64,000 nt of DNA, taken from assembly GCA_027532775.1 (NCBI GenBank), contig JAPZTO010000002.1, positions 62,001 to 126,000 of the forward strand. The letters are read 5' to 3'. The notes below the pieces were generated by a model, which was not told the origin of the DNA, ran no database searches, and saw only the letters and a list, made by a program, of their open reading frames with translations. The translations under genes and the position numbers were made by a program. This DNA comes from Beijerinckiaceae bacterium (GTDB lineage: Bacteria > Pseudomonadota > Alphaproteobacteria > Rhizobiales > Beijerinckiaceae). Every line of letters begins with the position of its first letter. Position 1 is the stretch's first letter. Of the stretch, positions 8,523 through 17,821 are shown piece by piece.

Positions 8523-9251
8523 CTACCGGAAGAGGAAGAGCAGCAGCGGCACGAGAATGGCTGTGACCAGCCCGTTCAATGCCATGCCGAGCGCCGCATA
8601 GGCGCCGGCCTTCTCGTTGACCTGAAGCGCCCGCGCGGTGCCGATGCCATGGGCGGCGATGCCCACGGCGAAGCCGCGCGCGGCATAATCGCGGATCCGC
8701 AGCAGGTTCATCAGCGGGGTGACCATCACAGCCCCGAGAATGCCGGTGGCGATGACGAGGACGGCGGTGAGCGGCGGGGTGCCGCCGACCTGCTCGGCAA
8801 TGCCCATGGCAATGGCCGCCGTCACGGATTTCGGCGCCAGCGAGGCCAGGGTCGCGCCCGAAAGGCCGAGCAACCGGGCGAGGACCAGCGTGCTCCCGAT
8901 CCCGACCAGCGCACCGATGCCGAGGGCCGCGCCGATGGCCCGCCAATGCCGGGCGATCAGCGCGCGGTTGCGCCAGATGGGCAGCGCGAGAGCGACCGTC
9001 GCCGGCCCGAGCAGCACATGCACGAAGCGCGCACCCTCGAAATATCGGGCATGCGAGGTGCCCGAGACCAGCAGGGCCGCGCCGACGAGCAGGATGGCGA
9101 TCAGCACCGGGTTGGCCAGCGGGTGGCGTCCGGTGGCGGCGGCGATGCGGTCGCCGACGAGATAGGCGGCGAGGGTGATCGCGAGGAAAAAGAGCGGCTG
9201 TTCCGCGAGATAGATCCAGAAGGCGGAAGGGTCGAGGCTGCGCAGGGTCAT
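8523..9251 (-). CDS. LrgB/CidB family membrane protein
   Basis: A 242-residue polytopic membrane protein with about 6-7 hydrophobic helices. It carries the hallmarks of the LrgB/CidB family (LAPKSVTAAIAMGIAEQVGG, GILGAVMVTPLMNLLRI, AHGIGTARALQVNEKAGAYA). LrgA/LrgB-type pairs form holin/antiholin-like or small-metabolite transport systems in the inner membrane. The start ATG overlaps the lrgA stop (ATGA), so the pair is translationally coupled. The pair sits between topA and rnr. Confidence 0.88.
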   Translation of the reverse strand: MTLRSLDPSAFWIYLAEQPLFFLAITLAAYLVGDRIAAATGRHPLANPVLIAILLVGAALLVSGTSHARYFEGARFVHVLLGPATVALALPIWRNRALIARHWRAIGAALGIGALVGIGSTLVLARLLGLSGATLASLAPKSVTAAIAMGIAEQVGGTPPLTAVLVIATGILGAVMVTPLMNLLRIRDYAARGFAVGIAAHGIGTARALQVNEKAGAYAALGMALNGLVTAILVPLLLFLFR

Positions 9252-9598
9252 GCGGCGTCTCCGTCATCCCGCGTCAGGGCGCGGAAGACGAGCGCCGTCA
9301 CCGTCATGGTGATGGCGGTGGAGAGAACCAGTACGATCACGATCAGCAGGCCCTCGCGGGCCAGCCGGTCGCCGAAGGCGATAAGGCCCACGCCCGCCGG
9401 CACAAAGAGCAGCGAGAGGTGCCGGAGGATCGCATCGCCGGCGATCACCACCGGCTCCGGCATTCGCCCGCGCCAGAGCGCGAAGCCCGCCAGCAACGCG
9501 AGCCCGATCACCGGGCCAGGGATCGGCAGGCGCGTGACGCCGGCGATCAATTCGCCAGTGAATTGCAGGAAAATCAGGATCGTCAGGCCTTCGAGCAT
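9248..9598 (-). CDS. LrgA/CidA family membrane protein
   Basis: A 116-residue protein with four predicted transmembrane segments (starts MLEGLTILIFLQFTGELIAG). It has the LrgA signature PIPGPVIGLALLAGFA, followed by LLFVPAGVGLI. It is the small partner of the LrgB protein directly downstream, with a 4-base overlap. Whether the pair modulates autolysis or transports pyruvate-like metabolites, as proposed for different bacteria, cannot be told here. Confidence 0.85.
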   Translation of the reverse strand: MLEGLTILIFLQFTGELIAGVTRLPIPGPVIGLALLAGFALWRGRMPEPVVIAGDAILRHLSLLFVPAGVGLIAFGDRLAREGLLIVIVLVLSTAITMTVTALVFRALTRDDGDAA

Positions 9599-9607
9599 CG
9601 AATCGTC

Positions 9608-9639
9608 CCCCCGGGGCGGATTGTTTCACGCCTCGGGGG
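9608..9639 (-). terminator. GC-rich hairpin between topA and lrgA
   Basis: An 11-bp stem (CCCCCGGGGCG with CGCCTCGGGGG, one G-U wobble) lies in the 82-base gap between the topA stop and the lrgA start. There is no T-tract, so it may slow or attenuate read-through rather than terminate it. Confidence 0.35.
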
Positions 9640-9680
9640 AGAGCGACAGGGCAGGAAGGTTTCCGGCCCTGATGATCCGT

Positions 9681-12359
9681 TCAGGCCTTGGTCTTGCCCT
9701 TGGCCGGGGAGATGCCGGCTTTCGCCTTGCTGCGGGCCGCGGGGGCTTTCTTCTCGCCGGCTGCCTTGGGCGCCGCCTTGGCAGCAGCTTTCGGCGCGGC
9801 CCGGGCCTTGCCGCGCGCCGGTTTCGCCACGCCGCCCGTCGCCTCGATCCGCGCCGCGATCAGGCCGAGAGCGGCCTCCATCGTGATCTCGTCCTTGTTG
9901 GCGGATTTCGGGATAGTGGCGTTGACGCTGCCCCAGTTCACATAGGCGCCGTATCGGCCGTCGCGGACGGAGATATCGCCTCCATCCGGGTGCTGGCCGA
10001 TGATGCGGCCGGCCGTCGCCGCATTCCGCCCGAAACGCCGTGCCCCACCAGCTTCCTTCGTGGCGATGAGATCGACCGCGCGGTTGATCCCCACCGTGAA
10101 GACATCGTCCAGGCCCTCGAGATTGGCGTAGGTCTTGCCGTGCTGCACATAGGGGCCGTAACGCCCGATGCCGGCCAGAATGACCTCGCCGCTCTCCGGA
10201 TGGCGGCCGACCTCGCGCGGCAGCGAGAGAAGCGCCAGCGCCTTTTCGAGATCGGTATCCTTGATCGTCATGCCCTTGGCGAGCGAGGCGCGTTTCGGCT
10301 TCTCGCCCTCGCCAAGCTGGACATAGGGCCCGAAACGGCCGTCGCGGATCGTGACCTCGAGGCCCGTTGCCGGATCCGTGCCCAGAACCTGCGGGCCGGA
10401 GGCACCGGCCTCGGCCTCGCCATCCTCGCCGTTCGGCACGGAAAGCGGCCGCGTGAAGCGGCATTCCGGGTAGTTCGAGCAGCCGATGAAGGGGCCGAGC
10501 TTGCCCAGTTTCAGCGAAAGCTGGCCGGCGCTGCATTTCGGGCAGACGCGTGGATCGGTGCCATCCCCGCGATCGCGGAACAGCATCGGGCCGAGATGCT
10601 CGTTGAGCCCGTCGAGCACGGTGGCCGTGCGCTGCTCCTTGGCGCTTTCGATGGCGGGTTTGAAGTCGCGCCAGAAATCCCGGAGCACCGACCGCCAGTC
10701 CACTTCGGCGTTGGAAATCCGGTCGAGATCATTCTCAAGATCGGCGGTGAAATCGTATTCGACATATTTCGCGAAGAAGCTCTCGAGAAAAGCTGTCACG
10801 ATGCGGCCCTTGTCCTCCGGGACGAGGCGCTTCTTCTCGATTTTCACATATTCGCGGTCGCGCAGGACGGCCAAGGTGGCAGCATAGGTCGAGGGCCGCC
10901 CGATCCCGAGTTCCTCCATCCGCTTGATGAGGCTGGCTTCGGAATAGCGCGGCGGCGGTTCGGTGAAATGCTGCGTGGAATTCAAGGCCTTGCGGGCCAA
11001 GGCCTCGCCACGGCTCATGGCCGGGAGGCGGCGGTTATCCTCGTCCTCTTCGTCATCCGAGGTTTCGGTGTAGAGCGCGAGGAAGCCATCGAACAGGACA
11101 ACCTGCCCGGTGGCGCGCAGTTCGAGCCGGCGCGGCCCGGCCTCGGCGAGGATATCCGCCGTGGTGCGTTCGAGCCGGGCGCTTTCCATCTGGCTGGCAA
11201 TGGTGCGCTTCCAGATCAGTTCGTAGAGGCGGAATTCGTCATCCGAAAGGTAGGGCCGGACGGATTTCGGCACGCGGAACGCATCGGTCGGCCGGATACA
11301 TTCATGGGCTTCCTGCGCGTTCTTCGCCTTGGTCGAATAGGCGCGCGGCACTTCGGGCAGGTAATCCTTGTCGAAGGCCTTGCCGATGAAGGCCCGGACC
11401 TGCGCCCGTGCTTCCGGGGCGATGTCGACGCCGTCGGTTCGCATATAGGTGATGAGGCCGGTGGTTTCGCCGCCGATATCCGCGCCCTCGTAGAGCTTCT
11501 GCGCGATCCGCATCGTGGTGGCCGGCGCGAAGCCGAGCTTGCGCGAGGCTTCCTGCTGCAGGGTCGAAGTGGTGAAGGGCGGGAAGGGGTGGCGCTTGGC
11601 GGGCTTGGCCTCAAGCGTGGCCACGGTGAAGCGCGCCTCGGCCAGCGATGCCTTGAACGCCTCCGCTTCTGTTCCCGAGCCGATATCGAGCCGGTTGATC
11701 TTCTTGCCGTCGGCGCCGACCAGCCGCGCCTCGAATTCCTCGCCGCGCGGAGTCGCCAGCCGGGCAACCAGCGACCAGTATTCGCGGGTGACGAAGCGCT
11801 CGATCTCGGCCTCACGGTCGCAGACCAGCCGCAGGGCGACCGATTGCACGCGGCCGGCCGAACGCGCGCCCGGCAGCTTGCGCCAGAGCACCGGCGAGAG
11901 CTGGAAGCCCACGAGATAGTCCAGCGCCCGGCGGGCGAGATAGGCATCGACCAAAGCCTGGTCGATCTGGCGCGGATTCGCCATCGCGGCCGCCACGGCA
12001 TCCTTGGTGATGGCGTTGAACGTGACGCGCTCGACCGTCTTGTCCTTCAGGACGCGGCGGGCGCGCAGCATTTCATAGAGGTGCCAGGAAATGGCCTCGC
12101 CCTCGCGATCCGGGTCAGTCGCGAGGATAACGCGGTCGGCATCCTTCACGGCGTTTGCAATGGCGGAAATCTGCTTTGCGCCGCGGCCATCCGCTTCCCA
12201 GATCATGGCAAAATCGTTGTCGGGATCCACCGAGCCGTCCTTGGACGGCAAGTCGCGCACATGACCATAGGAGGCGATGACCTCATAGCCACGCCCGAGA
12301 TATTTGTTGATCGTCTTCGCCTTTGACGGCGACTCGACAATGACGACCCGATTTTCCAT
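9681..12359 (-). CDS. topA: DNA topoisomerase I
   Basis: An 892-residue type IA topoisomerase. The N-terminal Toprim domain shows VIVESPSKAKTINKYLG and the acidic DPDREGEAISWHLYEM. The active-site Tyr is in GLITYMRTDGVDI, around residue 305. After the core comes one C4 zinc-finger segment (CPKCSAGQL ... CSNYPEC), then repeated C-terminal domains marked by GRFGPYVQLG, GRYGPYVQHG and GRYGAYVNWG, and an Ala/Lys-rich tail. It relaxes negative supercoils. The start MENRVVIVES at 12359 was chosen over an 18-residue longer frame. In many relatives dprA lies directly upstream; here a chemoreceptor and a biosynthetic block intervene. Confidence 0.97.
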   Translation of the reverse strand: MENRVVIVESPSKAKTINKYLGRGYEVIASYGHVRDLPSKDGSVDPDNDFAMIWEADGRGAKQISAIANAVKDADRVILATDPDREGEAISWHLYEMLRARRVLKDKTVERVTFNAITKDAVAAAMANPRQIDQALVDAYLARRALDYLVGFQLSPVLWRKLPGARSAGRVQSVALRLVCDREAEIERFVTREYWSLVARLATPRGEEFEARLVGADGKKINRLDIGSGTEAEAFKASLAEARFTVATLEAKPAKRHPFPPFTTSTLQQEASRKLGFAPATTMRIAQKLYEGADIGGETTGLITYMRTDGVDIAPEARAQVRAFIGKAFDKDYLPEVPRAYSTKAKNAQEAHECIRPTDAFRVPKSVRPYLSDDEFRLYELIWKRTIASQMESARLERTTADILAEAGPRRLELRATGQVVLFDGFLALYTETSDDEEDEDNRRLPAMSRGEALARKALNSTQHFTEPPPRYSEASLIKRMEELGIGRPSTYAATLAVLRDREYVKIEKKRLVPEDKGRIVTAFLESFFAKYVEYDFTADLENDLDRISNAEVDWRSVLRDFWRDFKPAIESAKEQRTATVLDGLNEHLGPMLFRDRGDGTDPRVCPKCSAGQLSLKLGKLGPFIGCSNYPECRFTRPLSVPNGEDGEAEAGASGPQVLGTDPATGLEVTIRDGRFGPYVQLGEGEKPKRASLAKGMTIKDTDLEKALALLSLPREVGRHPESGEVILAGIGRYGPYVQHGKTYANLEGLDDVFTVGINRAVDLIATKEAGGARRFGRNAATAGRIIGQHPDGGDISVRDGRYGAYVNWGSVNATIPKSANKDEITMEAALGLIAARIEATGGVAKPARGKARAAPKAAAKAAPKAAGEKKAPAARSKAKAGISPAKGKTKA

Positions 12360-12478
12360 GGATGTCCCTTCCGAACGGCCGGGATAAGTGGCGGCGTGCG
12401 CTGCTTTTGTCAAATGGGGCTGTTGCGTGGTCCGGACAGTGGCGGGCGGAACGTCGCACGAGGGTGTGGCTCAAGCGC

Positions 12479-12490
12479 TTGATTAATCAA
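12479..12490. promoter_or_regulatory. palindrome in the topA/chemoreceptor divergent gap
   Basis: TTGATTAATCAA is a perfect 12-bp palindrome in the 185-base gap between the divergent topA and PAS-chemoreceptor genes. It is AT-rich against a GC-rich background and is placed like an operator. No regulator can be assigned. Confidence 0.35.
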
Positions 12491-12544
12491 TTGTCAAAAG
12501 GGGTTTGGATACAATCGACTTAACAAGTTTTCGGAGTCTCCCCC

Positions 12545-13978
12545 ATGCTGTTTCGCCGTGCCAAAGACCCTGTCGGGGCTACCCTCCTGCTGAGCCTTGA
12601 TCTCGACCGGGAAGGCCGCATCCGCAATATCGCTCCCGCCCTTGCAGCACTGCTTGCGAGGCCAGTGGAAGCGTTGAAAGGACAGGCTGTGTCCGCGTTG
12701 CTGACAGCCAAGACGGCGAAAGACCTGGCCGACCAACTGAAGGCAGGCCAACCCGCCCGGCTCGACCTCGATTTCCTCCTGGCCAGTGGCGGCACCGCAA
12801 GCCTCGCCGGCATGATCGAGCCGATGGCGAAAGGCGGCTTCCGGTTCTCCGGCTTCGATGTGACGGCCACGCACCGGGAAGTCGTCTTCCTCCGCAGCAT
12901 GGTCGATGCGGTCGACCGGGTGCAGGCTGTCATCCGGTTCGACCTCGATGGCCATGTGCTGGATGCCAATCCGGCCTTCCTCCAGGTCATGGGCTATGCG
13001 CTGGAGGAGATCCGGGGCAAGCATCACAAGCTTTTCGTCGATCCGGCCGAGGCGGCCAGCCCGGCCTATCGGGATTTCTGGACCCAGCTGCGCAATGGCC
13101 GGCCGCAGGTCGCGGAATTCCGCCGCCTCGGCAAGGGCGGGCGCGAGGTCTGGATCCAGGCGAGCTACAATCCGCTCTTCGACGGGGCGGGGCAGCTGGC
13201 CGGCTTTGCGAAATTCGCGACCGATATCACTGCCTCGATGACCGAACGGCGCCGGCTTCATGCGATGCGGGATACGATGGGTGCCGGCGTCGAGCGTGCG
13301 GCCCAGGCCCTTGCCAGCACGAGCCAGCAGGCGACCAGCGCGGCGGCGGCGGCTGTGCAGGCCTCGACCAATGTCAATGCGGTTGCGGCCGGCTCGAACC
13401 AGCTTGCCTCCTCTGTCACCGAGATCAACGGGCAGGTTTCGCGGGCGCTGACCATTTCCAACGATGCCGTGGAGCAGGCGCGGCATGCCGGCGCCACGGT
13501 GAGCAGCCTTGTCGAGGATGCCCGCAAGATCAGCTCGGTGGTCGAGCTGATTGCCACCATCGCCAACCAGACGAACCTTCTCGCGCTCAATGCCACAATC
13601 GAGGCCGCACGCGCCGGCGAGGCGGGCCGGGGCTTCGCCGTCGTCGCCTCGGAAGTGAAGACCCTGGCCAGCCAGACCGCCAAGGCCACGGGCGATATCA
13701 ACGCCCATATCCTCGCGGTGCAATCCTCCAGCCAGCTGGCCCATGGCGCCATCGAGGCCATTTCGCGGACGATCGGCGAGATCAACGGGGTTTCGCTCAA
13801 CATCTCGGCGGCCATCGAGCAGCAGGCGGCGGTTACCTCCGACATGTCGCACAACATGCAGGAAGCCGCGAAAGGGGTGGAGATGATCTCCACCACGATC
13901 GAGGAAGTGGCGCAGCTGACCCGCGAAGCGGATCACGGCATCCAGTCGATCGCGGCCGTGACGAAGCAGGTCGCCTGA
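12545..13978 (+). CDS. soluble PAS-domain methyl-accepting chemotaxis protein
   Basis: A 477-residue chemoreceptor with no transmembrane segment. It has a degenerate N-terminal PAS-like region (about 15-115), a clear PAS domain with PAC motif (about 118-235; [20 protein letters not shown], then [10 protein letters not shown]) and a methyl-accepting signalling domain. The receptor hairpin tip reads [20 protein letters not shown] followed by [15 protein letters not shown]. It is therefore a cytosolic receptor, probably sensing redox, oxygen or a metabolite through PAS, and signalling via CheW/CheA. No CheB/CheR-tethering C-terminal pentapeptide is visible. No chemotaxis operon lies in the window, so it is an orphan receptor. 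Confidence 0.9.
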   Translation: MLFRRAKDPVGATLLLSLDLDREGRIRNIAPALAALLARPVEALKGQAVSALLTAKTAKDLADQLKAGQPARLDLDFLLASGGTASLAGMIEPMAKGGFRFSGFDVTATHREVVFLRSMVDAVDRVQAVIRFDLDGHVLDANPAFLQVMGYALEEIRGKHHKLFVDPAEAASPAYRDFWTQLRNGRPQVAEFRRLGKGGREVWIQASYNPLFDGAGQLAGFAKFATDITASMTERRRLHAMRDTMGAGVERAAQALASTSQQATSAAAAAVQASTNVNAVAAGSNQLASSVTEINGQVSRALTISNDAVEQARHAGATVSSLVEDARKISSVVELIATIANQTNLLALNATIEAARAGEAGRGFAVVASEVKTLASQTAKATGDINAHILAVQSSSQLAHGAIEAISRTIGEINGVSLNISAAIEQQAAVTSDMSHNMQEAAKGVEMISTTIEEVAQLTREADHGIQSIAAVTKQVA

Positions 13979-14041
13979 CGGAGGTGATTGTCCGGACGCG
14001 CCGGCTCCGCTAAGCCTCGCCCTTCTTCGGGGGAGGCTTCC

Positions 14042-14860
14042 ATGTCGGTCCAGAACGGGATCAAGCGGCGGACGGCGCGCCATGTGCGGGACAGCAAGGG
14101 CGGCACGCCGCTCGTGATGGTCACGGCCTATGATGCGGGCATGGCGCGGCTGGTCGATCCGCATGCCGACATGCTGCTCGTCGGCGACAGTGTCGGCATG
14201 GTCCATCATGGCCTCGCCTCCACCGTGCCTGTCACGCTCGACATGATGATCCTGCATGGCGCGGCGGTGGTTCGCGGCTCCCGCCAGGCGCTGGTCGTGG
14301 TCGACATGCCCTTCGGAACCTATGAGGAAAGCCCGAAACAGGCCTTCCGCAATGCCGCCCATATCCTTCAGGAAACCGGCGCCGGCGCAGTGAAGCTGGA
14401 GGGCGGCGTACGGATGGCCGCGACGATCGCCTTTCTCGGCGAGCGCGGCATCCCCGTCATGGCCCATGTCGGCATGACCCCGCAGGCGATCCATGTGCTC
14501 GGCAGTTTCCGCGCTGTCGGCCGTTCGGAGGCCGAGCGGGCGAAAATCCTTGCCGATGCCGAGGCCGTTGCGGCGGCCGGCGCCTTCGCCATCGTGATCG
14601 AGGCGGTGGAGGAGCCGCTCGCGGCGGAAATCACGCAGAGGGTCGCGGTGCCGACGATCGGGATCGGCGCCTCGGCGGCCTGTGACGGGCAGGTTCTCGT
14701 GCTGGATGACATGCTCGGCCTGACCGAGCGCGTGCCGCGCTTCGTCAAGCGTTATGCGGAACTGGGGAAGGCGGTCGATGCCGCCATGGCCGCCTATGCC
14801 GGCGAGGTCCGGGAGCGCCGCTTTCCCGCGCCGGAGCACACCTACCCGCGCAAGGATTGA
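14042..14860 (+). CDS. panB: 3-methyl-2-oxobutanoate hydroxymethyltransferase
   Basis: A 272-residue PanB. It transfers a hydroxymethyl group from methylene-tetrahydrofolate to alpha-ketoisovalerate, giving ketopantoate for pantothenate and CoA synthesis. Diagnostic blocks are [51 protein letters not shown] and the C-terminal [19 protein letters not shown]. The start at 14042 follows GGGGAGG at good spacing; the longer frame from 13988 is not supported. panC is not in the window. It is followed by pyrB, with a 62-base gap. Confidence 0.96.
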   Translation: MSVQNGIKRRTARHVRDSKGGTPLVMVTAYDAGMARLVDPHADMLLVGDSVGMVHHGLASTVPVTLDMMILHGAAVVRGSRQALVVVDMPFGTYEESPKQAFRNAAHILQETGAGAVKLEGGVRMAATIAFLGERGIPVMAHVGMTPQAIHVLGSFRAVGRSEAERAKILADAEAVAAAGAFAIVIEAVEEPLAAEITQRVAVPTIGIGASAACDGQVLVLDDMLGLTERVPRFVKRYAELGKAVDAAMAAYAGEVRERRFPAPEHTYPRKD

Positions 14861-14922
14861 CGAGGATAACCGGACACCGCGCTTGCGGGGAGCCGGGCAA
14901 GCTTCTATGCCGAATTCTTACC

Positions 14923-15867
14923 ATGAGCGCATCGGCATTCGTCTTCCCGCATCGTCACCTCCTCGGGATCGAGGGTCTGTCGCGGCCCGATATCGAGGGT
15001 CTGCTCAACCTCGCCGAGGAAGAGGTCGAGATCTCGCGCCAGGTCGAGAAGAAGAAGTCCTCGCTCCGCGGCCGGACGCAGATCAACCTCTTCTTCGAGG
15101 CCTCGACGCGCACGCAATCCTCGTTCGAACTGGCCGGCAAGCGGCTCGGCGCCGATGTGATGAACATGTCGGTGGCGAATTCGTCGGTGAAGAAGGGCGA
15201 GACGCTGATCGACACGGCGATGACGCTCAACGCGATGCGGCCGGATATCATCATCGTGCGCCATCATGCCGCCGGGGCCGTGCATCTGCTGGCGCGCAAG
15301 GTCGATTGCTCGGTCGTCAATGCAGGTGACGGCGCCCATGAACATCCGACGCAGGCCCTGCTCGACGCGCTGACCATCCGCCGCAACAAGGGCCGGATCG
15401 AGGGCCTCGTCGTGGCGATCTGCGGCGACATCGCCCATAGCCGCGTCGCGCGGTCGAACATCATCTGCCTGCAGGCGCTTGGCGCGCGGGTGCGCCTGTG
15501 TGGTCCGCCGACCCTGCTGCCCATGGGCGTCGAGCGCTACGGTGTCGAGGTCTTCACCGACATGCGCCGGGCGCTGGAGGGCGCGGATATCGTGATGATG
15601 CTGCGGCTGCAGCGGGAACGCATGAACGGCTCCTATGTGCCGAGCGTGCAGGAGTATTTCCACTATTACGGCCTCGACCGCGAGAAGCTCGCCTATGCGA
15701 AGGCGGATGCCCTCGTCATGCATCCCGGGCCGATGAATCGCGGTGTCGAGATTGCCTCGGATGTCGCCGATGGCGCGCAGAGCCTGATCCGCGAGCAGGT
15801 GGAGATGGGCGTTGCAGTGCGCATGGCGGTGCTGGAGGCGCTGGCGCGGCGTTTGCCCAATGAGTAA
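14923..15867 (+). CDS. pyrB: aspartate carbamoyltransferase catalytic subunit
   Basis: A 314-residue PyrB. It condenses carbamoyl phosphate and aspartate in pyrimidine synthesis. The carbamoyl-phosphate loop is [20 protein letters not shown], followed by [34 protein letters not shown] and the aspartate-binding region [11 protein letters not shown], then [11 protein letters not shown]. The start [15 protein letters not shown] at 14923 matches the family; an upstream frame would overlap panB. No pyrI is present. The linked pseudo-dihydroorotase downstream is the expected structural partner in this class of ATCase. Confidence 0.96.
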   Translation: MSASAFVFPHRHLLGIEGLSRPDIEGLLNLAEEEVEISRQVEKKKSSLRGRTQINLFFEASTRTQSSFELAGKRLGADVMNMSVANSSVKKGETLIDTAMTLNAMRPDIIIVRHHAAGAVHLLARKVDCSVVNAGDGAHEHPTQALLDALTIRRNKGRIEGLVVAICGDIAHSRVARSNIICLQALGARVRLCGPPTLLPMGVERYGVEVFTDMRRALEGADIVMMLRLQRERMNGSYVPSVQEYFHYYGLDREKLAYAKADALVMHPGPMNRGVEIASDVADGAQSLIREQVEMGVAVRMAVLEALARRLPNE

Positions 15868-15932
15868 GGCCATCGCCGCTTGCCTTGACCCGATGCCGAT
15901 GGCGCGATCCCGGCTCGCTCGGAAGCGCTGAC

Positions 15933-16487
15933 ATGGTTGCGCTCGAGGCCCTCTACAGCGACCTCCTGATCGCGCTGACGCAATCCACGGCCTTCCGCTG
16001 GGGGCTGGCGGCGGCGGTCTCGCTCTGGATCTGGCTGATCGGCAAGGCCGGCACGCCCTGGCGCGTCGCGGCATTGCTCTCGCCCTTCCTCGCGGCGGCG
16101 ATCCTCGAAGTGCTCGACCAGTTCATTGTCGGGCCGGGGAGCGGCCCTCAAAGCGGCTGGCTCTATTTCTACTTGCATTCGCAGGCCGCGTTTCACCGCC
16201 TCATCAGCCTGGACGGGGCAGTTTTCCTTGTCCTTGCCCTCTTGTTCGGCTTCATCCACCGCTTCTCGCTGGCCGTTTTGCTTTGCCTCGCCACAGCCAT
16301 CTACCTGCGCTACGCGATCTACGGCGCGAGCGAGGTGCTGCTTTCCGGTGCGGTTGCCCGCTGGTTGTTTGTGGTCATGCCGACCGTGCTGATCGCCATT
16401 CTCGGGCTGTACAGCCTTGGCGCGACGCTCCGCCTGATCACGGCGGTGCGGCAGGTGCGCAATGGAGACGACGATGACCGCTACTGA
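15933..16487 (+). CDS. unknown polytopic membrane protein between pyrB and pyrC
   Basis: A 184-residue protein of unknown family with about five hydrophobic segments (LAAAVSLWIWLIG; VAALLSPFLAAAILEVL; AVFLVLALLFGFIH; LAVLLCLATAIYLRYAI; LFVVMPTVLIAILGLYSLGA). It ends in a short charged tail (RNGDDDDRY). The start at 15933 lies in an in-frame context 65 bases after pyrB. Its end overlaps the pyrC start by 14 bases, arguing that it is translated as part of the pyr operon. There is no signal peptide or known motif, and a role in pyrimidine transport or regulation would be speculation. Confidence 0.75.
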   Translation: MVALEALYSDLLIALTQSTAFRWGLAAAVSLWIWLIGKAGTPWRVAALLSPFLAAAILEVLDQFIVGPGSGPQSGWLYFYLHSQAAFHRLISLDGAVFLVLALLFGFIHRFSLAVLLCLATAIYLRYAIYGASEVLLSGAVARWLFVVMPTVLIAILGLYSLGATLRLITAVRQVRNGDDDDRY

Positions 16488-17778
16488 GCCCCGCCCCCTG
16501 CATCTGGCCCAAGCGCGGCTGCTCGATCCGGTGACGGGCCTCGAATCGCCCGGCGGCGTGCTTGTCTCGGGCGGGCGGATCACGGATTTCTCAGCCGATC
16601 TCGCCGCACCGGGCAGCGTTGCAGATGCGGAGATCCTCGATTGCGCGGGGCGGCTCGTCCTGCCCGGGCTGGTGGATCTCCGGGCCTTTATCGGCGAGCC
16701 GGGCGAGGAATATCGCGAGACGCTCCGTTCCGCCTCCGAGGCGGCAGCGGCGGGCGGGGTGACCACCGTGGTCGCGCAGCCGAATACCTCGCCGGTGATC
16801 GATGATCCCGCCGTGGTGGATTTCGTGCTGCGCCGGGCGCGGGATACCGGCATTGTCCATATCCGCGTCGCAGCCGCGCTCACCAAGGGGTGCCGCGGGC
16901 AGGAGATGAGCGAGATCGGCCTCCTGAAGGAAGCCGGCGCCGTGGCGGTGACGGATGGTGACCGGCCGGTCACCAATGCCCAGGTGATGCGCCGGTCGCT
17001 GACCTACGCGCGCATGTTCGACATGCCTGTGATCCATCATGTCGAGGATCCGAACCTCGTCGGCGAGGGCGTGATGAACGAGGGCGAATTCGCGACGCGG
17101 CTCGGCCTGCCAGGCATCCCGCGTGCGGCCGAGACCATCATGCTCGAGCGCGACATGCGCCTCGTCCAGCTCACCGGCGGGCGCTACCATGCCGCGATGA
17201 TCACCTGCCGCGAGAGCCTCGAGGTGATCCGCCGGGCGAAGCATGCCGGCCTGCCGGTGACGGCCGGGGTCTCGATCAACCATCTCACGCTGAACGAGAT
17301 GGATATCGGCGGCTATCGCACCTTCCTGAAGCTCCGCCCGCCACTCCGCAGCGAAGAGGACCGGCTGGCCATGGTCGAGGCGCTGGCCGAAGGGCTGGTC
17401 GACATCATCGTCTCCGACCACAACCCACAGGATGTTGAAACCAAGCGCCTGACTTTTTCAGAATGCGAGCCGGGCGCTATCGGGCTGGAAACCATGCTCT
17501 CGGCCGGCTTGCAGCTGGTCGAAGCCGGGCTGATCAGCCTGCAGCGCCTGCTGGAGGCGATGAGCGCCGCTCCGGCCCGGCTGGCCGGGCTGGAGACGGG
17601 CCGGATGGCGCGGGGGGCGCCGGCGGATCTCATCGTTCTGGACCGGGACTACCCCTGGGTGGTGGATGCCGCCGAGTTGCGGTCAAAGTGCAAGAACACG
17701 CCCTTTGACGAGGCGCGGCTTTCGGGCAAGGTCTTCGCCACGCTCGTGGCGGGGCGCGTCGTGCATCGGCATTCGTGA
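16474..17778 (+). CDS. pyrC: dihydroorotase-like protein (PyrC', probably non-catalytic)
   Basis: A 434-residue amidohydrolase-fold protein of the class I dihydroorotase group ([71 protein letters not shown]). The metal-binding HxH after strand 1 is replaced: active enzymes read VD-x-H-x-H-x-REPG, here R70 and F72 occupy the His positions and G74 replaces Arg. This matches the pyrB-linked inactive PyrC' that holds the ATCase complex together. A separate active dihydroorotase should be encoded elsewhere. It overlaps the preceding membrane-protein gene by 14 bases. The first ATG after GGAGACGACG was chosen. Confidence 0.9.
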   Translation: MTATEPRPLHLAQARLLDPVTGLESPGGVLVSGGRITDFSADLAAPGSVADAEILDCAGRLVLPGLVDLRAFIGEPGEEYRETLRSASEAAAAGGVTTVVAQPNTSPVIDDPAVVDFVLRRARDTGIVHIRVAAALTKGCRGQEMSEIGLLKEAGAVAVTDGDRPVTNAQVMRRSLTYARMFDMPVIHHVEDPNLVGEGVMNEGEFATRLGLPGIPRAAETIMLERDMRLVQLTGGRYHAAMITCRESLEVIRRAKHAGLPVTAGVSINHLTLNEMDIGGYRTFLKLRPPLRSEEDRLAMVEALAEGLVDIIVSDHNPQDVETKRLTFSECEPGAIGLETMLSAGLQLVEAGLISLQRLLEAMSAAPARLAGLETGRMARGAPADLIVLDRDYPWVVDAAELRSKCKNTPFDEARLSGKVFATLVAGRVVHRHS

Positions 17779-17821
17779 CGCATTCCCCGCAGCCGGGGCA
17801 GAGAAGAAATCCGGAGGGATC

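Noticed and set aside
6200-8566. A 788-codon open frame on the plus strand opposite rnr
   Set aside because: It is a shadow of the RNase R gene. No domain or plausible start signal is seen.
8091-12326. A 1411-codon open frame on the plus strand opposite topA, lrgAB and part of rnr
   Set aside because: It lies antisense to well-supported genes. Long antisense open frames are common where codon bias is strongly GC, and the translation (Arg/Gly/Asp-rich) shows no domain.
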